From positions 124,001-188,000 of the forward strand of contig JANJXV010000014.1 of the NCBI GenBank assembly GCA_024803745.1: a stretch of 64,000 nt of DNA, given 5' to 3'. Below the pieces are notes generated by a model. That model saw nothing but the letters and a program-made list of their open reading frames with translations. It made no database searches and was not told where the DNA came from. Below are positions 33,787 through 45,593 of this stretch, one piece after another; position 1 is the stretch's first letter; each line of letters begins with the position of its first letter. The position numbers were made by a program, and so were the translations under genes. This DNA comes from Megascapheus bottae (Eukaryota; Chordata; Mammalia; Rodentia; Geomyidae).

Positions 33787-34215
33787 CACTGTGTACAAAT
33801 ACCACAACTTGTTGATCCACTCATCAACTGAGGGACATCTAGCTTGGTTCCATATCTTTGCTATGGTGAATAATGCTGCAATGAACATTGTTGTGCTAGT
33901 GGATTTAGTATGTCCTTGTTTCTGGATGGTTGGGTAAATGCCAAGTAGTGAAATTGCTGGGTCATAGGGGAGCTCTATGTTTAGTCTTTTAAGGAACTGC
34001 CATACTGCTTTCCATAGTGGTTGAACGAGTTTGTACTCCCACCAACAGTGTAGTAGTGATCCCTCCTGGCCATATCCCCTCCAGCATCTATTATTATTCG
34101 TTTTCCTGATCCTGGCCATTCTAACTGGAGTGAGGTGGAATCTTAGAGTTGTTTTGATTTGCATTTCTTTTATGACCAGAGATGTTGAGCATTTCTTCAT
34201 GTGTCTATAGACCAT
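33787..34215 (-). pseudogene. L1 ORF2 C-terminal fragment, intact frame
   Basis: One open minus frame (33778-34215, 145 codons) reads through the ORF2 C-terminal Cys-rich region: '[18 protein letters not shown]', '[18 protein letters not shown]' (two Cys of the family pattern, Gly-Cys changed to Gly-Tyr), '[18 protein letters not shown]'. It has no promoter or domains for activity. Confidence 0.92.
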
Positions 34216-34788
34216 TTTTGTTTCTTCTTCAGAGAAGACTCTCTTCTATGCTGCTGTCAGAAAAAACGACATCTACCCATTTGTTAGGAAATGGAAAGAC
34301 TTAGAAAAGATCATATTAAGTGAAGTAAGCCAAACTCAAAGGAACTTAGGCTCAATGGTTTCCCTCATTTGTCATAATCAGTAGAAACCTTGGGCTCTAC
34401 TAGCAGAGATCTGCAATAGAGCAAAACCTTGATACATAAGGCCATATAGTATAAAGCTAATTGAAAGGACCTCCAGGATATTGAAACAAAAGCCATATAA
34501 TGAATGATTGTTGTCCTTAATGTACTATGTTATCTCTCATCTCCTTTGCTGTCCCTTGGGTATCTCATATTGTTATAGTATCTCACTTTGTTATCTGATA
34601 TATTGAATTTATTTGTATTTGGTTATTTGAAATTTGATAGGGAAGAGGGGAAAACAAAGTGGGGGGGTGGGGGGGAGGGTAATGGGTACCAAGACATGTG
34701 AAAGGGTATCAATGTATGTGAATTAATGCACCTTCTATCTGGCAAATATCATGTAACCCTTTTATTAATTGCAATAAAAAATGAAAAA
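33787..34788 (+). mobile_element. Second 5'-inverted (twin-primed) L1
   Basis: The 3' part (34246-34788) is on the plus strand: ORF2 end ('SEVSQTQRN', stop near 34384), 3'UTR G-rich tract, A tail. The 5' part (33787-34245) is on the minus strand and encodes the preceding ORF2 C-terminal segment. In L1 order the inverted piece ends at '...YTVEF' and the direct piece starts at '(F)YAAVRKN', so virtually nothing was lost at the junction. A perfect 16-bp TSD 'aaagaaattaaaattc' lies at 33771-33786 and 34789-34804. Confidence 0.93.
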
Positions 34789-34804
34789 AAAGAAATTAAA
34801 ATTC

Positions 34805-35740
34805 AAATGGAAAGGAATAAGAAAAGAAGGAATGTTGACATAACTCTGCAGCAAAACTGTGAAGATAACACTATTGATCTTGTTTGGGGAAAAGCCCACC
34901 AGTGCTGGAGATCTTCACAAATTTTTTTGTGGAGACAAAAGCATTTTGCTGATCAACTACTGTGCATCAGTTGCAAGTGGCTGTGCACATTGATTTGTCT
35001 CAGCAGAGCAAACACATCTGGAATCACAGCTGCAATTGGAATCAATGTCTGATTATGTTTCAGATAATCCACAGTGATTCACTAAAATACATCCATCTCC
35101 TTCAAAACCAACTGAGTGGACTAAATGAGGGCATAATGGAAATCACTACTCCTGCACATTTCAAGTTTTTGATAGTGGCACCAATAAGCAATTTCTCTAG
35201 GGCTGCAGAAATACTTTAGGCTCACTCTCATTCCTCCGGGAAACCGGAGGAAGCAGAGTTCCAGGTTATACACATGTGTGAGTTCATGAGTCAGGAGTCA
35301 GTGTATAGAACATGACCCTGGCAAAAGAAGTTCCATCGTATCTGTTTGCTGAATATACCCAGAATATATATACCAGAATAATACCACAATATAGCTCTAT
35401 AATAGGAAAATAAACTTTGTACAAATCCCATATGTAATCTCAAAATTGACACTTCAGGAAGGTCTGGTACTTAGACAAACTTGTGTGTGTGTCCTAAATG
35501 CCTTACTTAGTCACTGTATTTTACAGGTCCTGTATTACTAGTCCACCATTATTCACATCTTTGGAGAGTGAAAATAAAGTTTTGGGAGCCTGTTAATTAA
35601 AATTAAATTTAAAATATTGTTAAATTATTTCTAAATCTTCTGTGTTTTCTTCTGTAGAGCACGTTTGTTCATTCATCTTGTATTTTCAAGTCATTTTGGG
35701 GAAAGTGCAGGGGTACAACTTTGTGGTTGCAGATTCTTTC
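34805..35740. other. Unique non-coding DNA
   Basis: No transposon or gene recognised, apart from the hairpin at 35231-35252. The 108-codon frame at 34726-35052 starts inside the L1 tail and is chance. Confidence 0.5.
35231..35252. repeat. Perfect 9-bp stem with GAAA loop
   Basis: Stem 'ttcctccgg' pairs exactly with 'ccggaggaa' across the tetraloop gaaa, a GNRA-type loop if transcribed from the plus strand. It has two CpG sites in a CpG-poor setting. No T tract follows and no terminator role applies in this genome. Confidence 0.9.
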
Positions 35741-35759
35741 ATAAAAAGAAACAAGATGA

Positions 35760-35961
35760 TATTGCATATATGTTTATTTATTTGAATCAGGAAAGGGAAG
35801 GGGGAAAACAAGATTATTGGGATGGGGTCAGGGGAGGGAAATGAAGACAAAAACTTGAGAAGGGGTATCAATGTGTGAGAGTAATGCACCTACTATCTAG
35901 AGAATGTAACTGTAACAACTATCTACATTACCCCAACAATATAAATAAATAAATAAATAAG
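35760..35961 (+). mobile_element. 5'-truncated L1 3' end with TSD
   Basis: 'tgtttatttatttgaatcag', G-rich tract, 'gagaaggggtatcaatgtgt', then 'gtaactgtaacaactatcta' and an (AAAT)n-type tail. TSD 'aaaaagaaa(c/g)aagatga' at 35743-35759 and 35962-35978, one mismatch in 17. Confidence 0.9.
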
Positions 35962-36196
35962 AAAAAGAAAGAAGATGAAAAATGAACAAGTAATTAAAAA
36001 CTTAAGGTACTGTTTCAATATTCTCTATTGTGAGATTTTCTTCTAGTTTTATTAACTGAAGCAAAGATTGAAGTCATAATTCCATCCATTTCCCCGACCC
36101 TATGACTAATTGACAAGTGTGTACGAGTAAGGATTTCATGTCTTCTGCTTCTATGAATATCATGATGAGTATCTATGACCCAAAATGCCTACACAA

Positions 36197-37066
36197 AGCA
36201 GTATGGAAGACTAAACATAAAGAATCCTTATGGTCCAACAATCTCAGCCCTGAGTATTTATTCCAATGACCACAAACCAGGCCACACTAAACCCACAAGT
36301 ATCACCATTGTTTACCATAGCTTAGATATAGAATCAACCCAAATGCCCCTCAGTGGACTAATGGATCGAGAAAAATGTGGAATATATTCTATGCTTCCAT
36401 CAGAAAAATGACATTGCTCCATTCCTAAGGAAATGGAATGACTTAGGAAAAAATTATAAGTGAAGTTAGCCAGACCCAAAGAAACATAGGTTGCATTGCT
36501 TCCTCTATGCCTTTAAATCTACAAGTAAGCGCAACAGATATAAACTCAAATAATTACAGTTAGACATGATTAAACAGCACTCTAAACATTCACACAGTGA
36601 AAACAAAAGAGGACAGTCCTCAGAGAGGATCGCAAGGGCTCAATAGCTATGTGCACATGACCATTTAAAAAGATGCTTATTAAAATGAACTCTAAGTTGT
36701 GGAAACAAGAGGGTTTTTTTATTGTATTGTTTGTGGTTCTTTGTTTTTCTTCCCATTTTTTTGTTTATCCCATTTTTTAAAATTTTGTACCCTTTATCTC
36801 ATAGATAAGTTTATCTGATTTAGGGAGGGAAGGGGAAGCACAGAAACAGGGGGACAAAAGGTGAACCAATTCAGCAATGATACTCACTCAGCACTATGTT
36901 GAAAATGAACTATAAAACTTGGGGAGGGGGGAGGGAGCCAGGAAGGAAAAAACTGGGAAAGAATGAGGGAGAAGGTGACACTGTTCAAAAGGAAATGTAC
37001 TCATATAAATGTACCTAATATATATAACTATAACCCCTCTGTAAATCACCTTTACAACAATTTTTT
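36197..37066 (+). mobile_element. 5'-truncated L1 linking ORF2 to the older tail type
   Basis: Begins in ORF2 ('agcagtatggaagactaaac') and carries degraded C-terminal coding sequence (frame 36175-36411). It then runs into a 3'UTR with the older tail wording ('gaaaatgaactataaaactt', G-rich, 'cccctctgtaaatcaccttt'). TSD 'aaat(gc/at)ctacacaa' at 36183-36196 and 37067-37080, two transitions. This copy shows that the short older-tail units in the window are L1 3' ends. Confidence 0.87.
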
Positions 37067-37199
37067 AAATATCTACACAAGAAATAAGAATGCTCCATAC
37101 TAATCTGCTAGAGTTACTTTCTACTAATGTAGCCTTTCACTTTTGGGGCTAAACTGTGGTACTCAGACCTCTTCTCTCCAGAATTCCAACATTAGCAAT

Positions 37200-37420
37200 G
37201 ATTTCCGAGATCTAAGTATAGGGATATATCTATATACCTATAGCTAGGTATATTAGATGTATAGACATAGAGAAGATAGATAGATAGATAAATAGATATA
37301 GATCTATATATAGATATATAGAAAAATAATTGAAAATTATGTATATAGCTATATCTATGAATCTAGCTATAGACAGATCCATATATAATTTATAGTAATT
37401 ATTTAACATTCCTGTAAGCT
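37200..37420. repeat. TATAGA/GATA-type AT-rich repeat with small dyads
   Basis: A degenerate tandem of 'tagata', 'tatagctat' and 'tatatagat' units, including 'gatagatagataaatagata' and several short palindromes ('tatagatctata'-like). Confidence 0.85.
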
Positions 37421-37429
37421 GTATTTAGA

Positions 37430-37760
37430 TATTATATAAATATATGAAATCTAAATATAAAATAGACAAAATGCCTAGACTAAAAGTATCTCTAAAACTT
37501 CTCTATGGAGTTACTTTATTGAAGAATTTCTGTTTACAAAAATTTATAAAAATTATTTTCCAAATTAGATCCCTTTACTAATAATTCACACAATTCTGAA
37601 GACTTTATAAAGAGCTATGCATTAAAATCTTAGAAAAACTTACACAGAGGTCTTTTTTTAATGATAGTGTCTGACACCATTACCTCTGACCTATGGAAGA
37701 AAATGACCTCTTAAATCCTTACTTGCTAATCTTAAAGCCTAAACCTAAGGGAATATCTTT
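37430..37760. other. Unique AT-rich DNA
   Basis: Nothing recognised. Confidence 0.5.
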
Positions 37761-37761
37761 T

Positions 37762-37895
37762 TTTGTGTGTGGCTCATTGGGCTTGAATTCGGCCTTGGCA
37801 CTGTCCCTGAGCTCTTCAGCTCAAGACTACTGTCCTACCTTGGGCTTGGGCATTGTCCCTGAGCTCTTCAGTTCAAGGCTATTGTGAATTGTGCC
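37762..37895 (-). mobile_element. Geo-like SINE fragment with internal tandem duplication
   Basis: The complement of the right SINE half appears twice in tandem: 'ggcactgtccctgagctctt' at about 37797 and 'ggcattgtccctgagctctt' at about 37848, each followed by 'cag(c/t)tcaag'. A local duplication of about 51 bp or two truncated insertions explains it. Confidence 0.7.
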
Positions 37896-37899
37896 TTTG

Positions 37900-40070
37900 A
37901 TGGCATGTGGAAAGAATTTCAGTTTTATCAAGTGAAGGCCATTACTGCCAAAGTTTTCTATTGACTAATTAACCTTTAGAACCAATTCCAGTTATGCAAA
38001 CTGAAACACACTGAATCACAAATTACTATCCATTGTAACCAATATTTCAACATTATCCAATTTTATGTTAGCCCTTCATCTAAAACTCTTGAATTTTAAA
38101 TATAAATTAGAAATTTCCAATTATTCTTCAGAATTGCATATTAAATGTGTCATACATAATGCTTGTTCTTCTGGAATATTTTGAAATTTGATTCTACTTA
38201 TGGATCTTGAGACAATAAAAGGGGTTTGCAGTGGGTCTCCATACTTTTATGTAGCAAATTTCCCTGGATAAAGAAATGAAGAAATTAAAGTATCAGACAA
38301 GAAGAGATTAAAATTAAATTTATGTCCACTTTTAGTGGGGTGATCCAAAACAAGAACTAAACGAATCTTTCAGAACTGCTATGAAAGGTTTTCTCTGTAG
38401 TGGCTTAACACAATGATTTAAATTCATTGACGTTTTCCTTTATAAACTATGTCTGCTTTTTAGACATAAAAGCATTAAAAATATGCATAGAACATTAAAA
38501 AGGTTAGCTACATAGGATAGACAGCAAAGTTTTCACACATGTATACCTTGTATAGTATTTATTTTACTTATATATTTAACAAGGATCAGGTATTCATTGC
38601 AGGAACAGAAAACTAGCTAATATGGAGGTTTGGCAAATGTTTTCTTCTACCATGCAGTTTATAGTTAAGTTAGGCTAGATGTTTTCTCTGCAAGTATTTA
38701 TCATTCATTACAATAGAAGCATTCAAAGTTCTTTTCTCCCACTTATTAAAATGTGTAACACATACAACTACATCACCCTGCCAACAGTAGCACACCAGAA
38801 CTTTTTACTTGTATAAAACTATGAGAGGAATCTTTACCAACTTCTCTCGACACTGCCACTTTCTTATAACCATCATTTCACTATGCCACTCCAGAGAATT
38901 TTTACCAATTATCATTACCCTAACAATCAGCACTCATTTCAACACTCACTCGGCATTTGAGTATGTGGGTCCTTAAATTGGCCAAAGATAATGTTTCAGG
39001 TCTTTGTATTTCACCAAATACTGCACTCAAAGAAGTGAGCAATGCTTTCTAGGCAAATACCTAAATTAACCAATAGTGCAATAGTAACTAATTAATTTCA
39101 GAATACATTTCTTGGGGCTTCTCATGCTACCCAGCACAGCATTATTCTGAGTCTTGTCAGACAAACTAAACCAAAACAGGTATTTCAACAGAGAACTGAA
39201 AATGGGGAGAACTAGTTTCATGAGCATTAAAAGACTAATAAATTATGCTGAGTACATTAAGGTAACTACAGAGAAAATAATGATAGTAAGCAGCTTCTTC
39301 ATTAAGGAAGATATTATGGTATTTGGGATCTAGAAGCTCTTGGACCTCTGGGGACAGGCATTGCTCTGCTGGTCTTGGCAGCTCCTACCAAGTATGGCAT
39401 GGTGAAGGCTTAAAGAAACTGTTTATGGGTAAGCATAAGCTGACAGTAAACACAAGCACAAAGAAAGGGAAAGACCCATCTCTTTTGCTCTGACTATACA
39501 ACTTCCTCTACATATTCCCTATTGGCAAAAAAAAAATAATACCGAAGAGGACAACAGATAAAGAGTCCAGAACTCTTAAAGTTGCATCCTCAGTAACACA
39601 TATCAGAATACAGAAGTACAGCTTTAGAGACAAAAATCAACCACCGCACAGGTTATATGAAGGAAGAAACGTTTTTGTTTTTTAAGTTATATCAAGTCAG
39701 CGTATAGTATTTGATCTCTGATACATATCTAACTAACTCTAAGGATCTTAACAGATAATCTCATATTTCTGAGTAACAGTTGCACCTGAAAAAAATTCCT
39801 ATCAACAATACCACTTGTTGTTTCCTAGCAGGATACATAATGTAAGTGAAACCATTTTGACTGAATATAGACTACTACATAATCATAAGCTTGCTTCACT
39901 GTTGTTGTCCATACTAAATGGAGCCAGGAAGATAGTACATGAATGAAATTCACAGATCATTTTGAAACCTTCTTTTTGATCCAATCAGTCCACAAGGCAC
40001 CCAAAACAATAGATCAGTAAGCATCAGCCTCCTGCTCACATGCTAACAAGCAGGAATGTGAGTGCTAAAA
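37900..40070. other. Long unique AT-rich stretch
   Basis: More than 2 kb with no recognised repeat or gene. Frames are short everywhere. Confidence 0.5.
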
Positions 40071-40074
40071 CAAA

Positions 40075-40280
40075 GGACAAAGGGTGAACCAATGTAACAG
40101 TGACATTCACATGACAATATGTTGGAAATGAACTCTACAACTTGGGAGGGGGTGGGGAAAAGGAAGGTGGGAGAATAACATGGGACGGGGTGACAATGTT
40201 CAAGAAGTAATGTACTTACAACTGACAAATGTAACTGTAACCCCTGTATACATTACCCTGTCAACAAAATAAAATTTAAA
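40075..40280 (+). mobile_element. L1 3' end, older tail type
   Basis: 'gggtgaaccaatgtaacagt', 'tggaaatgaactctacaact', a G-rich tract, 'ctgtaacccctgtatacatt' and an A-rich tail. Confidence 0.72.
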
Positions 40281-40284
40281 AATT

Positions 40285-40855
40285 CAACTGCTGCCTACAG
40301 AAATAATCAACTAATTAATTAATGAAAGCCACCAAACGTCAAACGAATAACAACAATCTAGAAGGCTTTTTCTTTACATCAGGATAATGAACACTTCAAA
40401 CTAGAACAGGCACTAGGTAACTTGGTGCATTTAAGTAAATAAATATACTGGTGAGAAACCACAAAACTAAACAGCCAAGACTGCTGCACTTAGAGATGCT
40501 TATCAAAGACTGAATAATTATTCACAAAGATTCAGAGGTTTATTCCAGCCCATACAGAATCAAGGCTTGCTATTATTTTTTTTGGATTTTGGCTCTGCTA
40601 AATTGAACTGAAGAATGTCTTTAAAACTAAATGAGTGCTTATCCAGTCAACAAGTACTTACTGTCTTCTTTGTGACAAATGCTAGATTCTGAAATATGAA
40701 AACGTGAAAAAGCTGGATCACACCAATCATCACCGCAGAAGACAGTACACAAATGTAGTAGGAGAACAACTATCGCTACCTGAAGACTCCAGGCAATGAT
40801 TCTCAAATTTAAGCCAATCCTCAAAAACTTAAATAGAGTTTGCTATTTAGAAAAT
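40285..40855. other. Unique non-coding DNA
   Basis: Nothing recognised. Confidence 0.45.
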
Positions 40856-40859
40856 AGTA

Positions 40860-41260
40860 AAGGGGCTGTAAAGATAAGACAGCTGCATGGCAAAGGCAGA
40901 GTCCTGGAAGGAACCAGCGTGTTAGGGAACAATGGACAGCACTGTGTGGCAGGAACTTAGGATGCAAGGGGTGGAAGCAGAGAATACAGGCAGCCACAGG
41001 AGATGAAGCTGGAGATGAAATCAAGGCTTGATAAATGATGAAAGGATTTGTTACAGCACTGAGAAGTTTTCACCTGACTCTGTAGCAAGCAGGAACCTAA
41101 TGACAGCCTTGGTCAGAGAGAGAAATTATCTCCTTTATTTGTGCTCACATAATAACTCTGATATAGGTGTATAGTCCAAAATTATTGGCAAGAAACAGGA
41201 GCTAAGGAGAATTATTGCAGATGTCTGGGAAAGAGCTGATAAGGATAGATGCCTTCGTAT
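40860..41260 (-). mobile_element. L2 LINE relic, minus strand
   Basis: The plus strand follows the complement of L2 in order: 'gcaaaggcagagtcctggaa', 'gaagctggagatgaaatcaa', 'gataaatgatgaaaggattt', 'cagcactgagaagttttcac', 'ctgactctgtagcaagcagg' and 'attgcagatgtctgggaaag'. It is heavily diverged, and no L2 coding frame survives. Confidence 0.5.
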
Positions 41261-41269
41261 TGGAAGTTA

Positions 41270-43180
41270 GAGTAAATAAGAAGAGTCTGAGTTGGAAACA
41301 TCCCTTTTATACATCAGTAAGATGAATACAAATAAAAAGGAAGGCCACAAAACTACTTGGGAATTTTAGGTTTAAGAAAGTGAGAGCTGAGAGAACAGCA
41401 ACATTTGCGATTCAAATCCAGCTGGAGTCAGCAAAATGAAGGCAATTACATGGTATTGAGGACTGTAACAGTCTTCATTACCTCTTAGTTTTGTCACTGT
41501 GGTTCTTGAGCAGACATGGAAAATACCAAATAAAGAAAGTATGAATGTGCTCAAATCACATGTTATTTATGGACATTGCTGTTCTTTATTTCAATCTTAA
41601 TTTTATATATCATAAAATATCATTCTTTTCATTTTTCTCTAAACCCTTTAAAGAGCTCACTTCACAGGTCTTCTTAGCTAGACAGTGAAGTAGAGTAGTC
41701 TCACAGACTAGTTAGCCATTGTCTACAATAGAGAAAACCTGGGCAGGTTGAGTTTGAGATACTGTAGACTAACCTGCCAGGCACTGATGTCCAGATGCAT
41801 TTGTATAGCTTTGTATAACAGGTGTAAAACCCAGTAAAAGGAGCCTTCCCAAATGCTACAAACTCAGTGCTTCATGGTCATCAAAAATGAGAAGGCAAAT
41901 ACAATAGAGAACTGAAAGACCATATTGTAAAATGCTGCTTTTAAAGTACTTTTTAATTGAAGGTAAAAGCAACATTTGAGGTTTTTATATTATCAAGCCT
42001 GGGCACTTATCGCTATAATAGGCAGTTAGAAACGAAGGCCAAAAAGGTAAAGCATTTATGGCAGGACTTAAAAAAGTAATGAAAGATGATAGAGCATAGG
42101 AACGATCTGAGAAGCAAATAATGTTTCATCCTTTATAGGTGGAAGACAGAAATGAAGCTCAATTTAATTTTAGAAAAAGAAATCTCACTTGTTACCTGTC
42201 AAGCTCTGATGCAAAAGATAAACAGAAGTAATGGAAATTTCCTTTTGAGGTAATATGTAAGAGGACTTCACAATGTTGTGTTTGTTAAATAATGTTCAAA
42301 CCACACCCATGATTCTGAACAGGAAGACTTTATAATTTAATTGGGTATAGGATGACTTTCTCAGGTGCCTTAAAAGAGAGATTGTTAGACATGTGTGGCC
42401 CTGCCTTTCACAGGCAGAGTAATGAAAAGGAAATTTATCACCAGGTTTTACCATTTATTTGGATGGGGCACAGTATTGTTAGTCCACACTGAATTCTTAA
42501 CAGATGAAATATTACCTAAACCAAGTAATTTGATTCTGTGCAGATAGTAACCAGAGGAAGTGTAATTAATTTCTTTTATATCTTCCACATAGTGAGTGCA
42601 TCTTCTCTTTCTATCCATAAGACAAACCCAGACACAAATCACCATGAAAAGCAAGGTGCAATGTGAAGATTAAGAAATTTTCTATGATGTTGTGGATCCA
42701 AGCCATTTATTGCCTCACAACAAAAGTGAAATGTTAAAAATCAATCAAACAGCATAATAATGTCCAATGCAAAGCGAACCAGACAAGGAGGACACAAAAT
42801 TTAACATTCTAACATATTTTCTCCATCACCAAAACCCTGTCAAAAATCTTTTGATATAGTACAAAGTATGTTGATAGATTCATTTCCTAACAGCTATTGC
42901 TAAAAAATTGCATATTTTTTCAATGTTGAAATTAAAATGCCATGGTGATAGTCCCTGGAACTATGGCTCACAAAACTGTCATACATCTTCAAAATTACAT
43001 TTTTTCATGAGAAAATTGTCAAGTTAATTCTTTCTAGCATATTCTTCTACAGAATAACAATACTGTTGGTACCTGATGATATAAATGCCTGAGACTAAAA
43101 AGAACATTTAAAAGTCTTCAAAGAAGAAATAAGAGATGAAAACAAGCAGCTTTTTATTTAGTAATTTCTGGTTTTAAAAT
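41270..43180. other. Long unique non-coding stretch
   Basis: No transposon recognised. A short inverted pair 'ggcaggtt'/'aacctgcc' lies at about 41742-41779 with a ~20-nt loop. Frames of 60-68 codons only. Confidence 0.45.
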
Positions 43181-43184
43181 AGTT

Positions 43185-43320
43185 TTATTATATTTAAGTA
43201 GTTGTACAAACGAGTTGTCACTTAACAAACCAGTTATGATTTCAATGCATTGTAATTAGTATTACCCCTTTCACTATATATATAATGTTCCATTTAAAAC
43301 CATTATGCAACATTTATTGA
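43185..43320 (-). mobile_element. Old L1 3'UTR tail, minus strand
   Basis: 'agtagttgtacaaacgagtt' and 'gtcacttaacaaaccagtta' then 'tgatttcaatgcattg' match the start of the inverted L1 tail at 12975-13060. Confidence 0.5.
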
Positions 43321-43329
43321 ATCAAATAC

Positions 43330-44385
43330 TAGATATGCTTCTGATAAAACAAAATAATAAGAAATAAACAGAAACAAGTTTCCAGGCTGAAAGTGAAAAC
43401 TATGAGAAAGCTAACTTTTTCTGTAATATATTCTAATAAGTGAAGATAAATTTTAAAAAGCCACAGTTTTTCTTGATAAAACCAACAAGAAGATTATTGG
43501 ATCTGTTCTTACCTTCCAAATTTTAATATTTTTCAATAAATCGAAGTGTTAACATCATTTTAGTAATTTTTAGAAATTCTGAACCAGAAATGTTAGCAAA
43601 GTAATCTACTATAATATATAAACTTTTGACTTGGTTGCACAATCCAAAGAATATGTTCTTCAGAGAAAAGCTGACCTGCATTTAAAAACAACCTCTGTGA
43701 TTAATCAGTTGTGTGATCTTGGAGAAATTATTAAAACAAGAGGTTACTATTTATAGCTCACTAGCCCAAACCAGAAACCAGAAACTTAATAATAATCTAT
43801 CCAGTTCTTATTCAGTCTAATATCCTTTTGATAATAAACAATAGTTTATTACTCAGAAATAAAATTATAGATATAGCCTACACATGCACCAAAACATATA
43901 CATTAAAGTGCCTCATGAGATGTCATGAAGCATAAAAAATATGGATAAGACATGTTGAAATGAGATGTTTACACCTGTACACTGAGCCATCAATAAATGG
44001 CAAGCTTAAGCATATGTGCATATATATGTAAGGAATTGGCCATCTAAGCAGCATATGTAACATTGCAATCAATTACTTGATTTTTCAAAAGAGTTAACAA
44101 GTCTTGAGATCATTTTTGAACAATGTAGTTGCAAAATTTCCTTCAGTGTACACAATGATTATATTCCTTGTACCTTTAATATACAATAAAATAAGCAAAT
44201 GGTTTATTTATATATCATACAAAAGTTGCAAATAGGTGTCAGTAGTTTGAATTTCCAGATGAATAGTCACAGATCACACGAAACTGAATAGATAAATTTA
44301 TCATTGTGTAGACTTTTCCAACAAATTAAAGGTATCAAGTATTTCTGTCCATAATGATCTCTTCATATATTCCCTGTCTCCTCAC
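43330..44385. other. Unique DNA with a short MIR trace
   Basis: Mostly unrecognised AT-rich DNA. At about 43670-43735 'atcagttgtgtgatcttgga' then 'gaaattatt' resembles the MIR 'ctgtgtgaccttgggcaagttac' block on the plus strand. Confidence 0.45.
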
Positions 44386-44389
44386 TTCC

Positions 44390-44815
44390 TTTTCTTTCTG
44401 GTTTCCTTTTCCTTGCACAACTATCTCTGTCTTCCTGTCATCTCTTCACTCAACAACCAGGGTGGTCTTAAGAAATCTTAATCAAATTCTATTGTTTGGG
44501 TTAAACCCACCAACATATTTCTGTTACACATGGGCAACAAGAATAATCCAAATTCTCTTACACGACCTTGAGGGTTTGAACAAATTTGCTGGCTACAACA
44601 TTTCCTATCTCTTATGCAGCAGGGCTCCCACTCCAGGCTCCAGAGTGGCAGTTCTAGTGGCCCAATGTGCAGTCATATTCTCCTTTCTGTTCTGTCTAAA
44701 ACCAGCTTGCTTCATCCTTTCCCTGGCTTGTTATCTCTTCTCACCTGACTATAGAGTAAGCATGTCTCAAGAGAAAAACTATGCCCGCTCCTGCATCAAG
44801 TTATCAAAATCTTAG
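44390..44815 (+). mobile_element. L2 LINE 3' region, plus strand
   Basis: Follows L2 wording in order: 'aatcaaattctattgtttgg', 'caagaataatccaaattctc', 'ttacacgaccttgagggttt', 'tgctggctacaacatttcct'. The 153-codon plus frame at 44354-44815 lies almost entirely in it. That frame is hydrophobic and Ser/Leu-rich because of the pyrimidine-rich L2 strand; it is not a gene. Confidence 0.6.
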
Positions 44816-44819
44816 TTAT

Positions 44820-45365
44820 ATCAAACAGCATATTCCATTATTCAGGCTGAAATCACCAACAATTCCATTTTTCCTCCTGCACATCAGTCCACACAATGAG
44901 TGAATCTTCTGGATTTTACCTCTAAAACAGATCCCGCATCAATCAAAGATACAGCTACTATTTTAGTTGGAATCACAGACATCTTCTATCTGTACCAAAG
45001 GAAGTACAGTTCATGTTTCCGAGTCCCCAATGTCATTGACTCTTTATGTATGTGTGTGTATGAGTGTGTTAGTTCACAATAATGCTCATTTGTGCCAGTA
45101 CTGTGTCTTGCTTGAGCTGTCACTATCCCTCAGACTTTTCTCTCAATGCTAACACTCAATCACTTGACCCACAGCTGCACTTCTGTTAATTTTTATTGAG
45201 ATTAAAGGAAGAAATTAAGAGGCAATGTAATAACTCCACAAATGCTCAATGTGACCAAGTCAGGAATAGCCCCCACTTTAAATGTTCTGTTAGCCAGTAT
45301 CACCAAAGAAGACAACAAGCATTGTCTTCATTTCTAGGTGTTTTCTTTTTCTTAGAAAACTGTGA
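44820..45365. other. Unique non-coding DNA
   Basis: No firm call; the pyrimidine-rich texture up to about 45180 could be further L2 sequence. Confidence 0.4.
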
Positions 45366-45377
45366 TAGTTGAATGTC

Positions 45378-45590
45378 AATAGTTCACACCTGTTATCCTA
45401 CTCAAGAAAATGAGATCTGAGGATCACAGTCTAGAGCCAGCCTAGAAAGACAAATCAAGAGACTCCTCTCCAATTAACTTGCAAAAATTAGGAAGAGGAA
45501 TATGACTCAAGCAATAGAGCAACAGCCCTGAGCTGAAAAACCTTCCTCTTGCTCAAAGCTCTGAGTTCAAGCCACAATACTTGAAAAGAA
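45378..45590 (+). mobile_element. B1-like + Geo-like SINE, diverged
   Basis: 'caatagttcacacctgttat', 'gagatctgaggatcacagtc', 'ctctccaattaacttgcaaa' and 'agctctgagttcaagccaca' follow the dimeric SINE order. The tail continues as a long GA repeat. Confidence 0.75.
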
Positions 45591-45591
45591 A

Positions 45592-45593
<2 letters not shown>

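Noticed and set aside
41740..41782. microRNA-like hairpin from 'ggcaggtt'/'aacctgcc' arms
   Set aside because: Only 8 paired bases with a ~20-nt unpaired loop; too short a stem for a pre-miRNA.
44354..44815. 153-codon hydrophobic frame as a membrane protein gene
   Set aside because: The DNA follows the L2 3' region in order. The hydrophobic Ser/Leu/Phe composition comes from the pyrimidine-rich strand.
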